From the NCBI RefSeq assembly GCF_050870875.2, contig NZ_CP194041.2, positions 3,162,001 to 3,226,000 of the forward strand: 64,000 bases of DNA, written 5' to 3'. The notes under the pieces are model-generated. The model had not been told where the DNA came from and did not search any database. It saw only the letters and a list, made by a program, of their open reading frames with translations. Source of the stretch: Agarivorans sp050870875 (GTDB taxonomy: Bacteria; Pseudomonadota; Gammaproteobacteria; Enterobacterales; Celerinatantimonadaceae). Numbering within the stretch: position 1 is the first letter of the stretch; every line of letters starts with the position of its first letter. Positions 44,668 to 54,166 of the stretch are shown piece by piece. A program made the translations under genes and the position numbers.

Positions 44668-47289
44668 TTAAAGCTTTTCGCCTAGCCACTGTTTCACTTG
44701 TGCCAGCGCATTTGCTATACCATCGGGATTATTACCACCAGCTTGTGCCATATCAGGTCGACCGCCGCCTTTACCGCCAACGCATTGGGCTGCAATATTA
44801 ACCATTTCACCCGCTTTAACACGGCTTGTTAAATCTTTAGTGACGCCAGCAATTAGACTGACTTTACCGTCGCTTACCGTGCCCAAGAGTACCACGCCAC
44901 TTTCCAATTTAACTTTCAACTCGTCTACGATGCTGCGCAAGGCTTTGCCTTCAACACCATCGAGGAAGGCAATTAATACTTTCACACCGTTAATCGTTTG
45001 TACTTGATCTGCCACATCGTTACTGGCGACACTGGCCAATTTGTCTTTCAATTGGGAGATTTCTTTTTCCAACATCTTGTTTCGGTCAACCAGCTGCATC
45101 ACTTTTTCACCGATGGTGAATTGATCACCTTTGACCAAGTTAGCTGCCGTTTGAACTTCTTCGGTTAATCGATGGATCAGATCAATCGCAAATTGCCCGG
45201 TAACGGCTTCGATACGACGGACGCCAGCTGCAATCCCTGATTCGCTAGTCACTTTGAAAAAGCCAATATCACCAGTATGATTTACATGGGTACCACCACA
45301 AAGCTCTGTAGAGAAGTCACCCATGCTCACCACCCGCACGTCATCATCATATTTTTCACCAAATAGCGCCATTGCACCGGCTTGTTTGGCTTCTTCCAAG
45401 TTCATCACCTTGGTGAGTACTGGTAGGTTACGGCGAATTTGTTGATTGACTAAATGTTCGATCTGACTAATCGACTTCATCGAAATCGCTTCAAAATGAG
45501 AGAAATCAAAGCGTAAACGTTGCGCTTCAACTAACGAACCTTTTTGCGATACATGCTCGCCAAGTGTTTGTCGTAAAGCTGCATGTAATAAATGAGTCAC
45601 CGAGTGATTAAGTGCCGTGTTCCAGCGGCGACGTGAATCTACTTTGGCCCTTAGTTGCTGCTGGGCAAGACTAGCCCCTTGAACATATCCCTTATGTAGA
45701 AAGGCTTTTCCTAACTTAATGGTGTCTTCAACGACAAAGCTACCGCCGTCAAATTGAAGCTCACCAGCATCCCCAGCCTGACCGCCAGATTCAGCATAAA
45801 ATGGCGTTTTATCAAGCACTAAAATGCCATGATCACCATTCTCTAACACCGACTGTTCCTCACCTTCTTTAAACATTGCAACAATGTTTACCTCGGCTTC
45901 TAGATGTTGATAACCTAAAAACTCGGTTTCGGCGTTAATTTGCAGATTATCGTTGTAGTCCGTATCGAAATGACTCGCTTTTTTAGCGCGTTCTCGTTGC
46001 GCTTGCATTGCTGCGGTAAACTCAGCCTCATCGACACTAAGCTCACGCTCTCGAGCGATATCGGCAGTTAAGTCCGCAGGGAATCCATAGGTATCATAGA
46101 GTTTAAAAACTAACTCACCCGGGATAACGGAGCCCTCTAAGCCCTGAAGCGCCTCATCTAAAATCATTAAGCCGCGATCTAAAGTCTTAGCAAATTGCTC
46201 TTCTTCTTGACGTAAGACTCGCTCAATAACAGGCTGCTGCTTGGCCAATTCTGGGTATGCATCCCCCATTTCGGTAATTAAGGCCGCTAACAGTTGATAA
46301 AAGAAACCTTCTTGCGCACCAAGCTTATTCCCGTGACGCACAGCTCGACGAATAATTCGACGCAATACATAGCCGCGGCCTTCATTAGCGGGCATAACAC
46401 CGTCGGCAATCAAGAACCCACATGCTCGAATATGATCAGCAATGACCCGTAACGATTTATTTTCTAAATCATTGGTACCGATGATTTTTGCAGCTGCTGC
46501 AATCAAGTTTTGGAAAATATCAATTTCGTAGTTGGAGTGGACCCCTTGTAAAATCGCAGAGATCCGCTCAAGGCCCATGCCGGTATCAACGGATGGGTTT
46601 GGTAAAGGCTCCATATGCCCGTTAGCTTGGCGGTTAAACTGCATGAATACGACGTTCCATATCTCGATGAAACGATCTCCATCTTCTTCAGGGGATCCCG
46701 GAGGGCCACCCCAAATATGCTCGCCATGATCATAGAAAATTTCGGTACAAGGACCACAGGGTCCTGTGTCACCCATTTGCCAAAAGTTATCAGACTCAAA
46801 ATTTTTCTCTGGTGACTTGTCACCAATACGAATAATCCGATCTTGTGGTACACCGATTTTATCGGCCCATATATTAAAAGCTTCATCATCCGAGTGATAA
46901 ACCGTCACCAACAACTTTTCTTTAGGTAACTTAACCACTTCGGTTAAAAACTCCCATGCGTAAGCAATTGCATCTTCTTTGAAGTAATCACCAAAACTGA
47001 AGTTGCCTAGCATTTCGAAAAAAGTGTGGTGACGTGCAGTATAGCCAACATTTTCTAAATCATTGTGCTTACCGCCCGCCCGAACACAACGCTGTGAGGT
47101 TGTCGCTCGGGTATAACTACGCTTGTCAATTCCGAGAAATACATCTTTAAATTGATTCATACCCGCGTTAGTAAATAGTAAGGTTGGGTCGTCATGTGGC
47201 ACTAACGAACCACTTGCCACAACTTGGTGATTTTTGCTGTTAAAGAAGCTTAAAAACGCTTCTCTTACTTCAGCTGAAGTCATCTTCAT
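44668..47289 (-). CDS. alaS: Alanyl-tRNA synthetase
   Basis: The 873-residue product, close to E. coli (876), has the class II catalytic core (FTNAGMNQFKDVFLG, RCVRAGGKHNDLENVG, HHTFFEMLGNFSFGDYF), the editing domain with the zinc motifs HSVTHLLHAAL and CGGTHVNHTG, and the C-terminal dimerisation domain ending GGGRPDMAQAGG. It charges tRNA-Ala and clears mischarged Ser and Gly. The frame runs back to 47355, but ATG at 47289 (MKMTSAEVREAF) with AGGAAAG upstream fits family starts. Confidence 0.96.
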   Translation of the reverse strand: MKMTSAEVREAFLSFFNSKNHQVVASGSLVPHDDPTLLFTNAGMNQFKDVFLGIDKRSYTRATTSQRCVRAGGKHNDLENVGYTARHHTFFEMLGNFSFGDYFKEDAIAYAWEFLTEVVKLPKEKLLVTVYHSDDEAFNIWADKIGVPQDRIIRIGDKSPEKNFESDNFWQMGDTGPCGPCTEIFYDHGEHIWGGPPGSPEEDGDRFIEIWNVVFMQFNRQANGHMEPLPNPSVDTGMGLERISAILQGVHSNYEIDIFQNLIAAAAKIIGTNDLENKSLRVIADHIRACGFLIADGVMPANEGRGYVLRRIIRRAVRHGNKLGAQEGFFYQLLAALITEMGDAYPELAKQQPVIERVLRQEEEQFAKTLDRGLMILDEALQGLEGSVIPGELVFKLYDTYGFPADLTADIARERELSVDEAEFTAAMQAQRERAKKASHFDTDYNDNLQINAETEFLGYQHLEAEVNIVAMFKEGEEQSVLENGDHGILVLDKTPFYAESGGQAGDAGELQFDGGSFVVEDTIKLGKAFLHKGYVQGASLAQQQLRAKVDSRRRWNTALNHSVTHLLHAALRQTLGEHVSQKGSLVEAQRLRFDFSHFEAISMKSISQIEHLVNQQIRRNLPVLTKVMNLEEAKQAGAMALFGEKYDDDVRVVSMGDFSTELCGGTHVNHTGDIGFFKVTSESGIAAGVRRIEAVTGQFAIDLIHRLTEEVQTAANLVKGDQFTIGEKVMQLVDRNKMLEKEISQLKDKLASVASNDVADQVQTINGVKVLIAFLDGVEGKALRSIVDELKVKLESGVVLLGTVSDGKVSLIAGVTKDLTSRVKAGEMVNIAAQCVGGKGGGRPDMAQAGGNNPDGIANALAQVKQWLGEKL

Positions 47290-47430
47290 GAAACTCTTTC
47301 CTGGGGGTTTGTAGCAACTCGACTTAGTGGTAAAGCTAGTATTACTCGTCGACAAGCGCTGAAAAAAATGAAACTCAAATTAATCGCGACAATATAGCAC
47401 GCAGACCTTTATAGGCAAAGTGTTCGACAC

Positions 47431-47880
47431 TTATTGCTGCTGCTCGCTAAACAAAAGATTGATCAGTTCAAAATCGAAGCCACGACGATATAGGTAAGCG
47501 CTGCATTTTTGCTGTAAAAGTCGTTCGGAGGGGAAGCCTTGACTGAATTTACGTGCAAACAGCTGCTGAAGGGCTTGATACCAATCCCATTCAGGAAGCG
47601 CTAACACTTCTGTGACAATCGCCTTATCGATTCCTTTACTGAGCAAGTATTGATAGAGGTAATTACGTCCATAACCTTTAGCAAGGCGGGAGCGAGTTAA
47701 TTGCATCGCATAATTAATATCATCCAACCAAGCATTCTGCTCAGCATAGTCAATGGCGTCAGCGATATCCGAGGGTGAATAACCCTTTTGTTGCAGTTTT
47801 TGCGATAATTGACGGCGACTATAGGCGCGTCGAGAAAGTAAATTGATGGCTGAGTTTAAAGCGCTACGCTGGTTCATCAT
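47431..47880 (-). CDS. recX: Regulatory protein RecX
   Basis: The product, 149 residues, carries the RecX three-helix repeats (AINLLSRRAYSRRQLSQKLQ, DAIDYAEQNAWLDD, RLAKGYGRNYLYQYLLSKG). RecX limits RecA filament growth. It follows recA by 36 bases and probably shares its transcript, so SOS induction would reach both. Confidence 0.92.
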   Translation of the reverse strand: MMNQRSALNSAINLLSRRAYSRRQLSQKLQQKGYSPSDIADAIDYAEQNAWLDDINYAMQLTRSRLAKGYGRNYLYQYLLSKGIDKAIVTEVLALPEWDWYQALQQLFARKFSQGFPSERLLQQKCSAYLYRRGFDFELINLLFSEQQQ

Positions 47881-47916
47881 TAATAAAAAGGAGCCTTACG
47901 GCTCCTCTAGATTGGC

Positions 47917-48960
47917 TTACGCTTCGCTATCGACTGGCAAGTCTTCAACGTTTACCGGCTCTTCCGCAACCACGGGATTAAGAAGGTTATTACGAATGGT
48001 CAATTCAATTTCTTGAGCGATTTCTGGATGCTCTTTTAAGTAATTTGAGGCATTCGCCTTACCTTGACCAATTTTTTTACCTTTATAAGAGAACCAAGCA
48101 CCAGCTTTATCAACTAGTTTTTCAGCCACTCCAAGGTCAATTAATTCACCGTAGCGATTAAAACCTTCACCATACAAAATCTGAAACTCGGCCTGCTTGA
48201 ACGGAGCCGCTATTTTATTTTTAACAACTTTAACGCGCGTTTCGTTACCAACAATTTCATCACCGCTTTTCACTGCACCGATACGACGAATATCTAAACG
48301 AACCGAAGCATAAAACTTCAAGGCATTACCACCCGAAGTGGTTTCAGGGTTACCAAACATCACGCCAATCTTCATCCGGATTTGGTTGATAAAGATACAC
48401 ATACAGTTGGTTTGTTTCAAAGTACCCGTTAACTTACGTAAAGCTTGAGACATTAAGCGTGCTTGCAAGCCAACGTGGCTATCACCCATATCGCCTTCAA
48501 TTTCGGCTTTTGGTGTCAGTGCGGCCACTGAGTCAATCACTATCATATCAACCGCGCCAGAACGGGCCAACATATCAGTGATTTCTAAGGCTTGCTCACC
48601 CGTATCAGGTTGAGAGATAAGTAGCTCATCAACATCGACGCCTAACTTTTTAGCATAGATAGGATCCAGAGCATGCTCAGCATCGACAAAAGCACAAACC
48701 TTACCGGCTTTTTGCGCCTGCGCAATGGCTTCTAGTGTTAAGGTTGTTTTACCAGAACTTTCAGGGCCATAGATCTCAATCACCCGGCCCATAGGTAAGC
48801 CACCAGCGCCTAAAGCGATATCCAAAGATAACGAACCGGTAGAAACCGTTTCAATATCCATAGTACGGTTATCGCCAAGTTTCATAATTGAACCTTTGCC
48901 AAATTGTTTTTCAATTTGACCTAAGGCCGCAGCCAGTGCCTTTTGTTTATTTTGATCCAT
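47917..48960 (-). CDS. recA: Recombinase RecA
   Basis: The ~347-residue product is RecA: Walker A GPESSGKTT, VDAEHALDP, Walker B VIDSVAALTP, and loop 2 around MFGNPETTSGG. It forms filaments on single-stranded DNA for strand exchange and triggers LexA self-cleavage. The ATG at 48960 (MDQNKQKALAAALGQIEKQFGKGS in part) matches family starts better than the in-frame upstream ATG. Control is by a LexA box in the promoter at 49002-49029. An acidic C-terminal tail is short. Confidence 0.97.
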   Translation of the reverse strand: MDQNKQKALAAALGQIEKQFGKGSIMKLGDNRTMDIETVSTGSLSLDIALGAGGLPMGRVIEIYGPESSGKTTLTLEAIAQAQKAGKVCAFVDAEHALDPIYAKKLGVDVDELLISQPDTGEQALEITDMLARSGAVDMIVIDSVAALTPKAEIEGDMGDSHVGLQARLMSQALRKLTGTLKQTNCMCIFINQIRMKIGVMFGNPETTSGGNALKFYASVRLDIRRIGAVKSGDEIVGNETRVKVVKNKIAAPFKQAEFQILYGEGFNRYGELIDLGVAEKLVDKAGAWFSYKGKKIGQGKANASNYLKEHPEIAQEIELTIRNNLLNPVVAEEPVNVEDLPVDSEA

Positions 48961-49001
48961 ATCGCCCTCATCAGGTGCTTTAAACAATCTTATTGTCCAG
49001 T

Positions 49002-49029
49002 AGTATACTGTTTATTCATACAGCATCAA
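49002..49029 (-). promoter_or_regulatory. recA promoter
   Basis: On the minus strand TTGATG (49024-49029) and TATACT (49002-49007) are 16 bases apart. The layout copies the E. coli recA promoter, in which the LexA box fills the spacer. Confidence 0.85.
49006..49025. promoter_or_regulatory. LexA (SOS) box
   Basis: TACTGTTTATTCATACAGCA has CTG and CAG ten bases apart, the gammaproteobacterial LexA consensus. The CTG-N10-CAG core is exactly the spacer of the recA promoter, so LexA would block polymerase directly. Confidence 0.9.
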
Positions 49030-49124
49030 GTTTATTCCACTATAAATTAGTAAAAGAGTTTTGCCTAATCCAGCCACAACTTTTATCCTTGCAGCTTCAT
49101 TTAGCCAGTTCACTATGCAGTTCG

Positions 49125-51707
49125 ATGACCGAAATGACCGATATCAATCTAGAAAAACATACACCGATGATGCGCCAATACCTTAGCTTAAAGGCACAGC
49201 ACCCCGAAATTTTACTATTTTATCGGATGGGTGACTTCTATGAATTGTTCTATGAAGATGCCAAGCGTGCTTCTGAATTGATGGATATTTCCTTAACCAA
49301 ACGAGGACAATCTGCGGGCAACCCAATACCAATGGCCGGGATCCCCTATCATGCCGTAGAAACGTACTTATCCCGTCTGGTGCAACTCGGTGAATCGGTC
49401 GCGATATGCGAACAGATCGGCGACCCGGCAACCAGTAAAGGTCCAGTAGAACGTAAAGTGGTTCGCATCATCACACCAGGCACAGTCAGCGATGAGGCTT
49501 TATTAGAAGAAAAGCAAGAAAACCTATTGGTAAGCGTTGTAAATCAACAGCTGCAGATTGGACTCGCCTATTTAGATATTGCCAGCGGCCGGTTTGTGAT
49601 TAATCAATTCAGCGGTGAACAACAGCTTCAAGCTGAGTTGCAAAGACTTAAGCCCTCTGAGCTACTATACCCCGATAACTTTGAGTTTGTAGAGATCTTA
49701 CAAGCGAATAAAGGCCTACGTCGGCGCGGAGAGTGGGAGTACGATCTTGCCAGCGCACAAAAAATATTAAACCTACAATTTGGTACCCGTCACCTAGATG
49801 GTTTTGGCGTTAGTGAATACCCATTAGCGATAGCTGCCGCAGGTTGCTTAATGCAATATGTTCAAGATACACAACGCACCGCCTTACCGCATATCAATAC
49901 GATCATCATCGAAAAGCAAAATCAATTTATTCAACTCGATGCTGCTAGTCGTAAGAACCTTGAACTCACCCGTAATTTGTCTGGCGGGCAAGAGCACACC
50001 CTCAGCGCAGTATTAGACCGCAGCGCAACCGCAATGGGGAGTCGGCTGCTAAATCGTTGGCTGCATCAGCCCTTAAGAGATCAGGCTCAAGTCCGTGTGC
50101 GTCAAGATTGCATCGCCGAATTAATCCAAGCAGATTTATACGGACAACTACAAACTCAGCTCAAAGCAATTGGAGATATTGAGCGAATTTTAGCGCGTTT
50201 GGCGCTGCGCTCAGCGAGGCCTCGAGATCTGGCCAGACTTCGCAATGCATTTAATATCTTGCCCGAATTACAAAGCAACTTACAACAAACTGTCGCTTTA
50301 GCACCATTGGCTAAAGACATTGCTGATTTTCCAGAACTACTGGAACTATTACAGCGAGCGCTGATCGATAATCCGCCAGTGTTAATTCGTGACGGTGGGG
50401 TAATAGCCGCAGGCTATAATCAGGAGCTTGATGAATGGCGAGATCTAAGTGACGGCGCCAATGACTACCTTCGTCAAATTGAACAACGAGAGCGAGAGCA
50501 AACCGGGATTGCCAACTTAAAAATCGGTTATAACCGAGTACACGGCTTCTATATTGAAGTCAGTCGCCTATATGCAGACCAAGTACCGGAGCACTATATT
50601 CGTCGTCAAACTTTGAAGAATATGGAGCGTTACATTATTGCCGAACTCAAAGAGCATGAAGAAAAAGTACTCTCCAGCCAAGGCAAAGCACTTGCTCTTG
50701 AAAAACAATTATATGACCAATTATTAGATCTACTGCTACCAAAAATCAGTGAATTACAGCGTAGTGCCCAAGCTTTGGCACAGTTGGATGTTCTTAGCTG
50801 CCTCGCTGAACGCGCCGAGTATTTAAACTACGTTCGCCCTAGTTTTGTCCAACAAGCTTGTATCAACATTCAAGGTGGGCGCCATCCAGTCGTTGAACAA
50901 GTTAACGAAACGCCATTTATTGCTAATCCCGTCCAACTTAATCCGCAACGTAAATTATTGATTGTGACTGGCCCTAACATGGGCGGGAAATCAACCTATA
51001 TGCGACAAACCGCGCTGATTAGTTTAATGGCCTATATTGGTAGCTATGTACCCGCAGATAGTGTCGAAATCGGCCCTATAGACCGAATTTTCACTCGAAT
51101 TGGCGCATCTGATGACTTAGCGAGTGGGCGTTCTACATTTATGGTTGAAATGACCGAAACCGCTAATATTTTACACAATGCGACCCCCCATAGTCTGGTC
51201 CTCATGGATGAGATTGGTCGCGGAACTAGCACTTATGATGGAATGTCCTTAGCATGGGCTGTTGCCGAACAACTCGCCAACATAAGCTCTTTAACTTTAT
51301 TCGCGACCCATTACTTCGAACTCACTCAATTACCGAAGCTCATCGACGCAGTCGCCAATGTTCACTTAGACGCTGTAGAGCATCATGACACCATTGCATT
51401 CATGCATCAGGTTCAAGAAGGTGCAGCCAGCAAAAGCTTTGGTTTACAAGTTGCAGCCTTGGCAGGGATCCCCCAATCGGTGATCTCAAAGGCCAAAATA
51501 AAGCTAACACAACTGGAAGCATCAGTGCCACACGATAGTCCGGCTCAGCCACAAGACCAAGCATTTGAACAGCAACTGAACATTGAGCTCCCCCTCCCCC
51601 AACAACATCCAGTTATTGAGCAACTTAAAATGCTAGATCCCAATGAACTGTCACCACGAGCGGCCCTAGACTTGCTCTTTATGCTCAAGCAACAAACGAG
51701 TCACTAA
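49125..51707 (+). CDS. mutS: DNA mismatch repair protein MutS
   Basis: The ~860-residue product recognises mismatches. It shows the mismatch-binding segment FYRMGDFYELFY (Phe and Glu of the FxE motif), the connector and lever domains, the ATPase with GPNMGGKSTYMRQ, DDLASGRSTFMVEM and LMDEIGRGTSTYDG, and TLFATHYFELTQL. The open frame extends upstream over the recA promoter, so that part is not coding. Starts at 49125 and 49134 are both close to family N-termini, with no clear ribosome-binding site. It is divergent from recA. Confidence 0.96.
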   Translation: MTEMTDINLEKHTPMMRQYLSLKAQHPEILLFYRMGDFYELFYEDAKRASELMDISLTKRGQSAGNPIPMAGIPYHAVETYLSRLVQLGESVAICEQIGDPATSKGPVERKVVRIITPGTVSDEALLEEKQENLLVSVVNQQLQIGLAYLDIASGRFVINQFSGEQQLQAELQRLKPSELLYPDNFEFVEILQANKGLRRRGEWEYDLASAQKILNLQFGTRHLDGFGVSEYPLAIAAAGCLMQYVQDTQRTALPHINTIIIEKQNQFIQLDAASRKNLELTRNLSGGQEHTLSAVLDRSATAMGSRLLNRWLHQPLRDQAQVRVRQDCIAELIQADLYGQLQTQLKAIGDIERILARLALRSARPRDLARLRNAFNILPELQSNLQQTVALAPLAKDIADFPELLELLQRALIDNPPVLIRDGGVIAAGYNQELDEWRDLSDGANDYLRQIEQREREQTGIANLKIGYNRVHGFYIEVSRLYADQVPEHYIRRQTLKNMERYIIAELKEHEEKVLSSQGKALALEKQLYDQLLDLLLPKISELQRSAQALAQLDVLSCLAERAEYLNYVRPSFVQQACINIQGGRHPVVEQVNETPFIANPVQLNPQRKLLIVTGPNMGGKSTYMRQTALISLMAYIGSYVPADSVEIGPIDRIFTRIGASDDLASGRSTFMVEMTETANILHNATPHSLVLMDEIGRGTSTYDGMSLAWAVAEQLANISSLTLFATHYFELTQLPKLIDAVANVHLDAVEHHDTIAFMHQVQEGAASKSFGLQVAALAGIPQSVISKAKIKLTQLEASVPHDSPAQPQDQAFEQQLNIELPLPQQHPVIEQLKMLDPNELSPRAALDLLFMLKQQTSH

Positions 51708-51734
51708 TCTTTAGTGCTCAAATAAAACTCAATC

Positions 51735-51762
51735 AAAAAAGGAAGCCGAAGCTTCCTTTTTT
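51735..51762. terminator. Bidirectional terminator between mutS and rpoS
   Basis: AAAAAAGGAAGC and GCTTCCTTTTTT pair around CGAA; it serves both convergent genes. Confidence 0.92.
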
Positions 51763-51779
51763 ATTCAAACGATAAAATA

Positions 51780-52724
51780 TTAGACTTTAAATAAAGCGTC
51801 TATCGACAAATTTTGTAATGACAAAATATCCCGTAAACGACGCAATGCCTCCACCTGAATTTGTCGAACCCGTTCCCGGGTAAGGCCAATTTCGCGTCCT
51901 ACATCTTCTAAAGTCGATGCTTCATAGCCGAGTAAGCCAAAACGGCGCGCCAATACTTCACGCTGTTTACTATTCAGCTCACCTAACCAGCCAACAATGC
52001 TATTTTTCATATCATCGTCTTGGGTTCGATGCTCTGGACCGTGATCATTTTCATCAGAAATGATATCGAGCAAGGCTTTATCGTTATCTCCGCCAATTGG
52101 TGTATCCACAGAGCTAATACGTTCGTTCAAACGCAGCATCTTAGTCACATCTTCAACGGGACGGTCGAGAGTCTCGGCAATTTCTTCTGCGGTTGGTTCA
52201 TGATCTAAACGATGAGCTAACTCACGTGCTGTACGTAAATAAACATTCAGTTCTTTTACCACGTGAATCGGCAAACGAATGGTACGAGTTTGATTCATGA
52301 TGGCACGTTCAATGGTTTGACGGATCCACCAAGTTGCGTAAGTCGAGAAACGAAACCCGCGTTCCGGATCAAACTTTTCTACCGCTCGAATCAATCCCAG
52401 ATTACCCTCTTCAATCAAGTCTAATAACGCTAAACCACGGTTATTATAACGGCGAGCAATTTTAACCACTAAACGTAAGTTACTTTCGATCATTCGTTTA
52501 CGAGCGGCCTCATCACCACGCAGCGCTCGTCGTGCGTATAAAACTTCTTCCTCTGCAGTTAATAGTGGAGAGAAACCAATTTCACCAAGATAGAGCTGAG
52601 TCGCATCTAAACTCTTGGAGACATCGGCTTGCATGATGTCATCTTTTTCAGCGGTACGTTCAACCTTAGTATTACCTGTCGTTGAAACACTTTTTAGCTT
52701 TACAGCAGTTTTTGCTTGAGTCAT
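51780..52724 (-). CDS. rpoS: RNA polymerase sigma factor RpoS
   Basis: This stationary-phase and general-stress sigma factor of 314 residues has region 1.2 (DATQLYLGEIGFSPLLTAEEE), region 2 (NLRLVVKIARRYNNRGLALLDLIEEGNLGLIRAVEKFD, in overlapping blocks), region 3 and region 4 (STLEDVGREIGLTRERVRQIQVEALRRL). It lies directly downstream of nlpD, as in most gammaproteobacteria, where a main rpoS promoter lies inside nlpD. The 5' region is expected to be a target of post-transcriptional control. Confidence 0.96.
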   Translation of the reverse strand: MTQAKTAVKLKSVSTTGNTKVERTAEKDDIMQADVSKSLDATQLYLGEIGFSPLLTAEEEVLYARRALRGDEAARKRMIESNLRLVVKIARRYNNRGLALLDLIEEGNLGLIRAVEKFDPERGFRFSTYATWWIRQTIERAIMNQTRTIRLPIHVVKELNVYLRTARELAHRLDHEPTAEEIAETLDRPVEDVTKMLRLNERISSVDTPIGGDNDKALLDIISDENDHGPEHRTQDDDMKNSIVGWLGELNSKQREVLARRFGLLGYEASTLEDVGREIGLTRERVRQIQVEALRRLRDILSLQNLSIDALFKV

Positions 52725-52779
52725 AGCATAGCCTCCCTGAACAGACCTGATTGCTAATTATTATTGTGTGCAATCTAGG

Positions 52780-53583
52780 CTAGAGTGTCGGTAGAAACCT
52801 TGTTGGATCGACCGACTTTCCTTTGAAACGGATCTCAAAATGTAATCGCGTATCAGTTGTCCCTGTATCCCCCATATCAGCGATATGTTGTCCTACTACT
52901 ACTTGCTGTTTTTCCTTCACTCTTAAACGACTGTTATGTGCATAAGCACTTAAGTAATCGTCATCGTGTTTTATAATTATAAGTTTTCCATAACCTCTTA
53001 ACGCGCTCCCTGCATAAACCACTTTGCCTGACGCTGACGCTACTACTTTCTGACCTTGCTTGCCACCAATATCGAGTCCCTTATTACCATTGGCTTTAGT
53101 TGAGAAGCCTTTGATAATTCTACCCTTTGTAGGCCAAACCCAGCCTTTAGCAGCTTTCGTTGGAGCCTTGGTTACACGCTTGGTCGAGTTTTTAGCGTAT
53201 GCCTTTGTTGACGTTGATTCAAGTTTTTTTGACGATTCATTAACATATTTGACTTGCGCTTGCGCTGTTTTATGCTTGCTTGGTTTAGCCTTACCGGACT
53301 TAACTCCGTTAGATTTCAATTTAATAGTTTGACCTACAAAGATTGTATACGGAGCTGAGATATTGTTTCTTTTTGCTAAAACTTTGGGGTCAAGCCCAGC
53401 TCGCCATGCAATGGAGTAAAGAGTCTCTCCTTGCTTAACGGTATAGCGAGTAGAATTTAAGACCCCATGATTATCAGCATTGTAAATTCCAGCATCACTC
53501 ACTGGCGCTGGCGCGCCCTCTCGACTACAGCCAAATAACAGGCTAAGCGAAATGAAGAAAATGAGATACTGCAATGTTTTCAT
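52780..53583 (-). CDS. nlpD: Lipoprotein NlpD, amidase activator
   Basis: The 267-residue product has a lipobox (LLFGCS), a LysM domain (~46-93; RYTVKQGETLYSIAWRAGL), a basic linker rich in Lys and Thr, and a C-terminal M23/LytM domain (~145-265). The M23 metal residues are altered: HxxxD reads NKGLD and the HxH pair reads RLHFE. As in E. coli NlpD, it is therefore probably not a peptidase but activates the amidase AmiC at the division site. It is upstream of rpoS. Confidence 0.92.
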   Translation of the reverse strand: MKTLQYLIFFISLSLLFGCSREGAPAPVSDAGIYNADNHGVLNSTRYTVKQGETLYSIAWRAGLDPKVLAKRNNISAPYTIFVGQTIKLKSNGVKSGKAKPSKHKTAQAQVKYVNESSKKLESTSTKAYAKNSTKRVTKAPTKAAKGWVWPTKGRIIKGFSTKANGNKGLDIGGKQGQKVVASASGKVVYAGSALRGYGKLIIIKHDDDYLSAYAHNSRLRVKEKQQVVVGQHIADMGDTGTTDTRLHFEIRFKGKSVDPTRFLPTL

Positions 53584-53587
53584 CTAA

Positions 53588-54166
53588 TTAACGTAATAGT
53601 AAATAGGCAACCACTGCTAACACAATAACCAACCAACCCAATAATTCAACGTATTTCCGCAGTTGTTCTTCCATTCTCTTGCCGCCCCACTTCATCAGCC
53701 CGGCCACCAAATAGAAGCGCATCCCACGGCCAATGAATGAAATAAGTAAGAATGGAACGAAAGCCATATTCAATATACCAGCTGTTAAAGTAAATACTTT
53801 ATAGGGGATTGGCGTAAAACTAGCGACAAACACCACCAATACTCCCCAATGCTCAAACCAACGAAAAGCAACCTCCATTTTATCTTGGTAACCGACTGAC
53901 TTCACCAACGGAGCGACCAGTGGTTCATAGAAAAACTGCCCTAAGCCGTAACCCAAAGCGGCTCCGAGTACTGAAAAGATAGTGGCCAATAAGGCAAAGC
54001 GCCAAGCCCTGTATGGTTGCGACAATGCCATCGGTGCTAACATCACATCCACCGGGATTGGCCAGAAAACTGATTCGATAAAGCTCATGCTACAAAGATA
54101 GCGAACTGCATGTTTATGCTCTGACCACAACATCACTCGGTCATATAAATGACTAAATATCTTCAC
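53588..54166 (-). CDS. DedA/SNARE-associated family membrane protein (YqaA-like)
   Basis: The 192-residue product has about five hydrophobic segments and the family blocks FIESVFWPIPVDVMLAPMAL, LGAALGYGLGQFF and VFVASFTPIPYKVFTLTAG. It is a different subfamily from the YqaA at 34895-35386. Members are linked to membrane lipid carrier transport and envelope stability. The start overlaps the pcm stop by four bases and it ends four bases before nlpD, which suggests one transcript. Confidence 0.82.
   Translation of the reverse strand: MKIFSHLYDRVMLWSEHKHAVRYLCSMSFIESVFWPIPVDVMLAPMALSQPYRAWRFALLATIFSVLGAALGYGLGQFFYEPLVAPLVKSVGYQDKMEVAFRWFEHWGVLVVFVASFTPIPYKVFTLTAGILNMAFVPFLLISFIGRGMRFYLVAGLMKWGGKRMEEQLRKYVELLGWLVIVLAVVAYLLLR

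Noticed and set aside
44630..44689. N-terminal extension of lysC overlapping alaS
   Set aside because: The GTG at 44629 has a good ribosome-binding site and begins the conserved aspartokinase sequence; the extension is alaS read in another frame.
48993..49124. Upstream in-frame extension of mutS
   Set aside because: It runs through the recA promoter and LexA box and does not resemble MutS; family starts fit 49125 or 49134.
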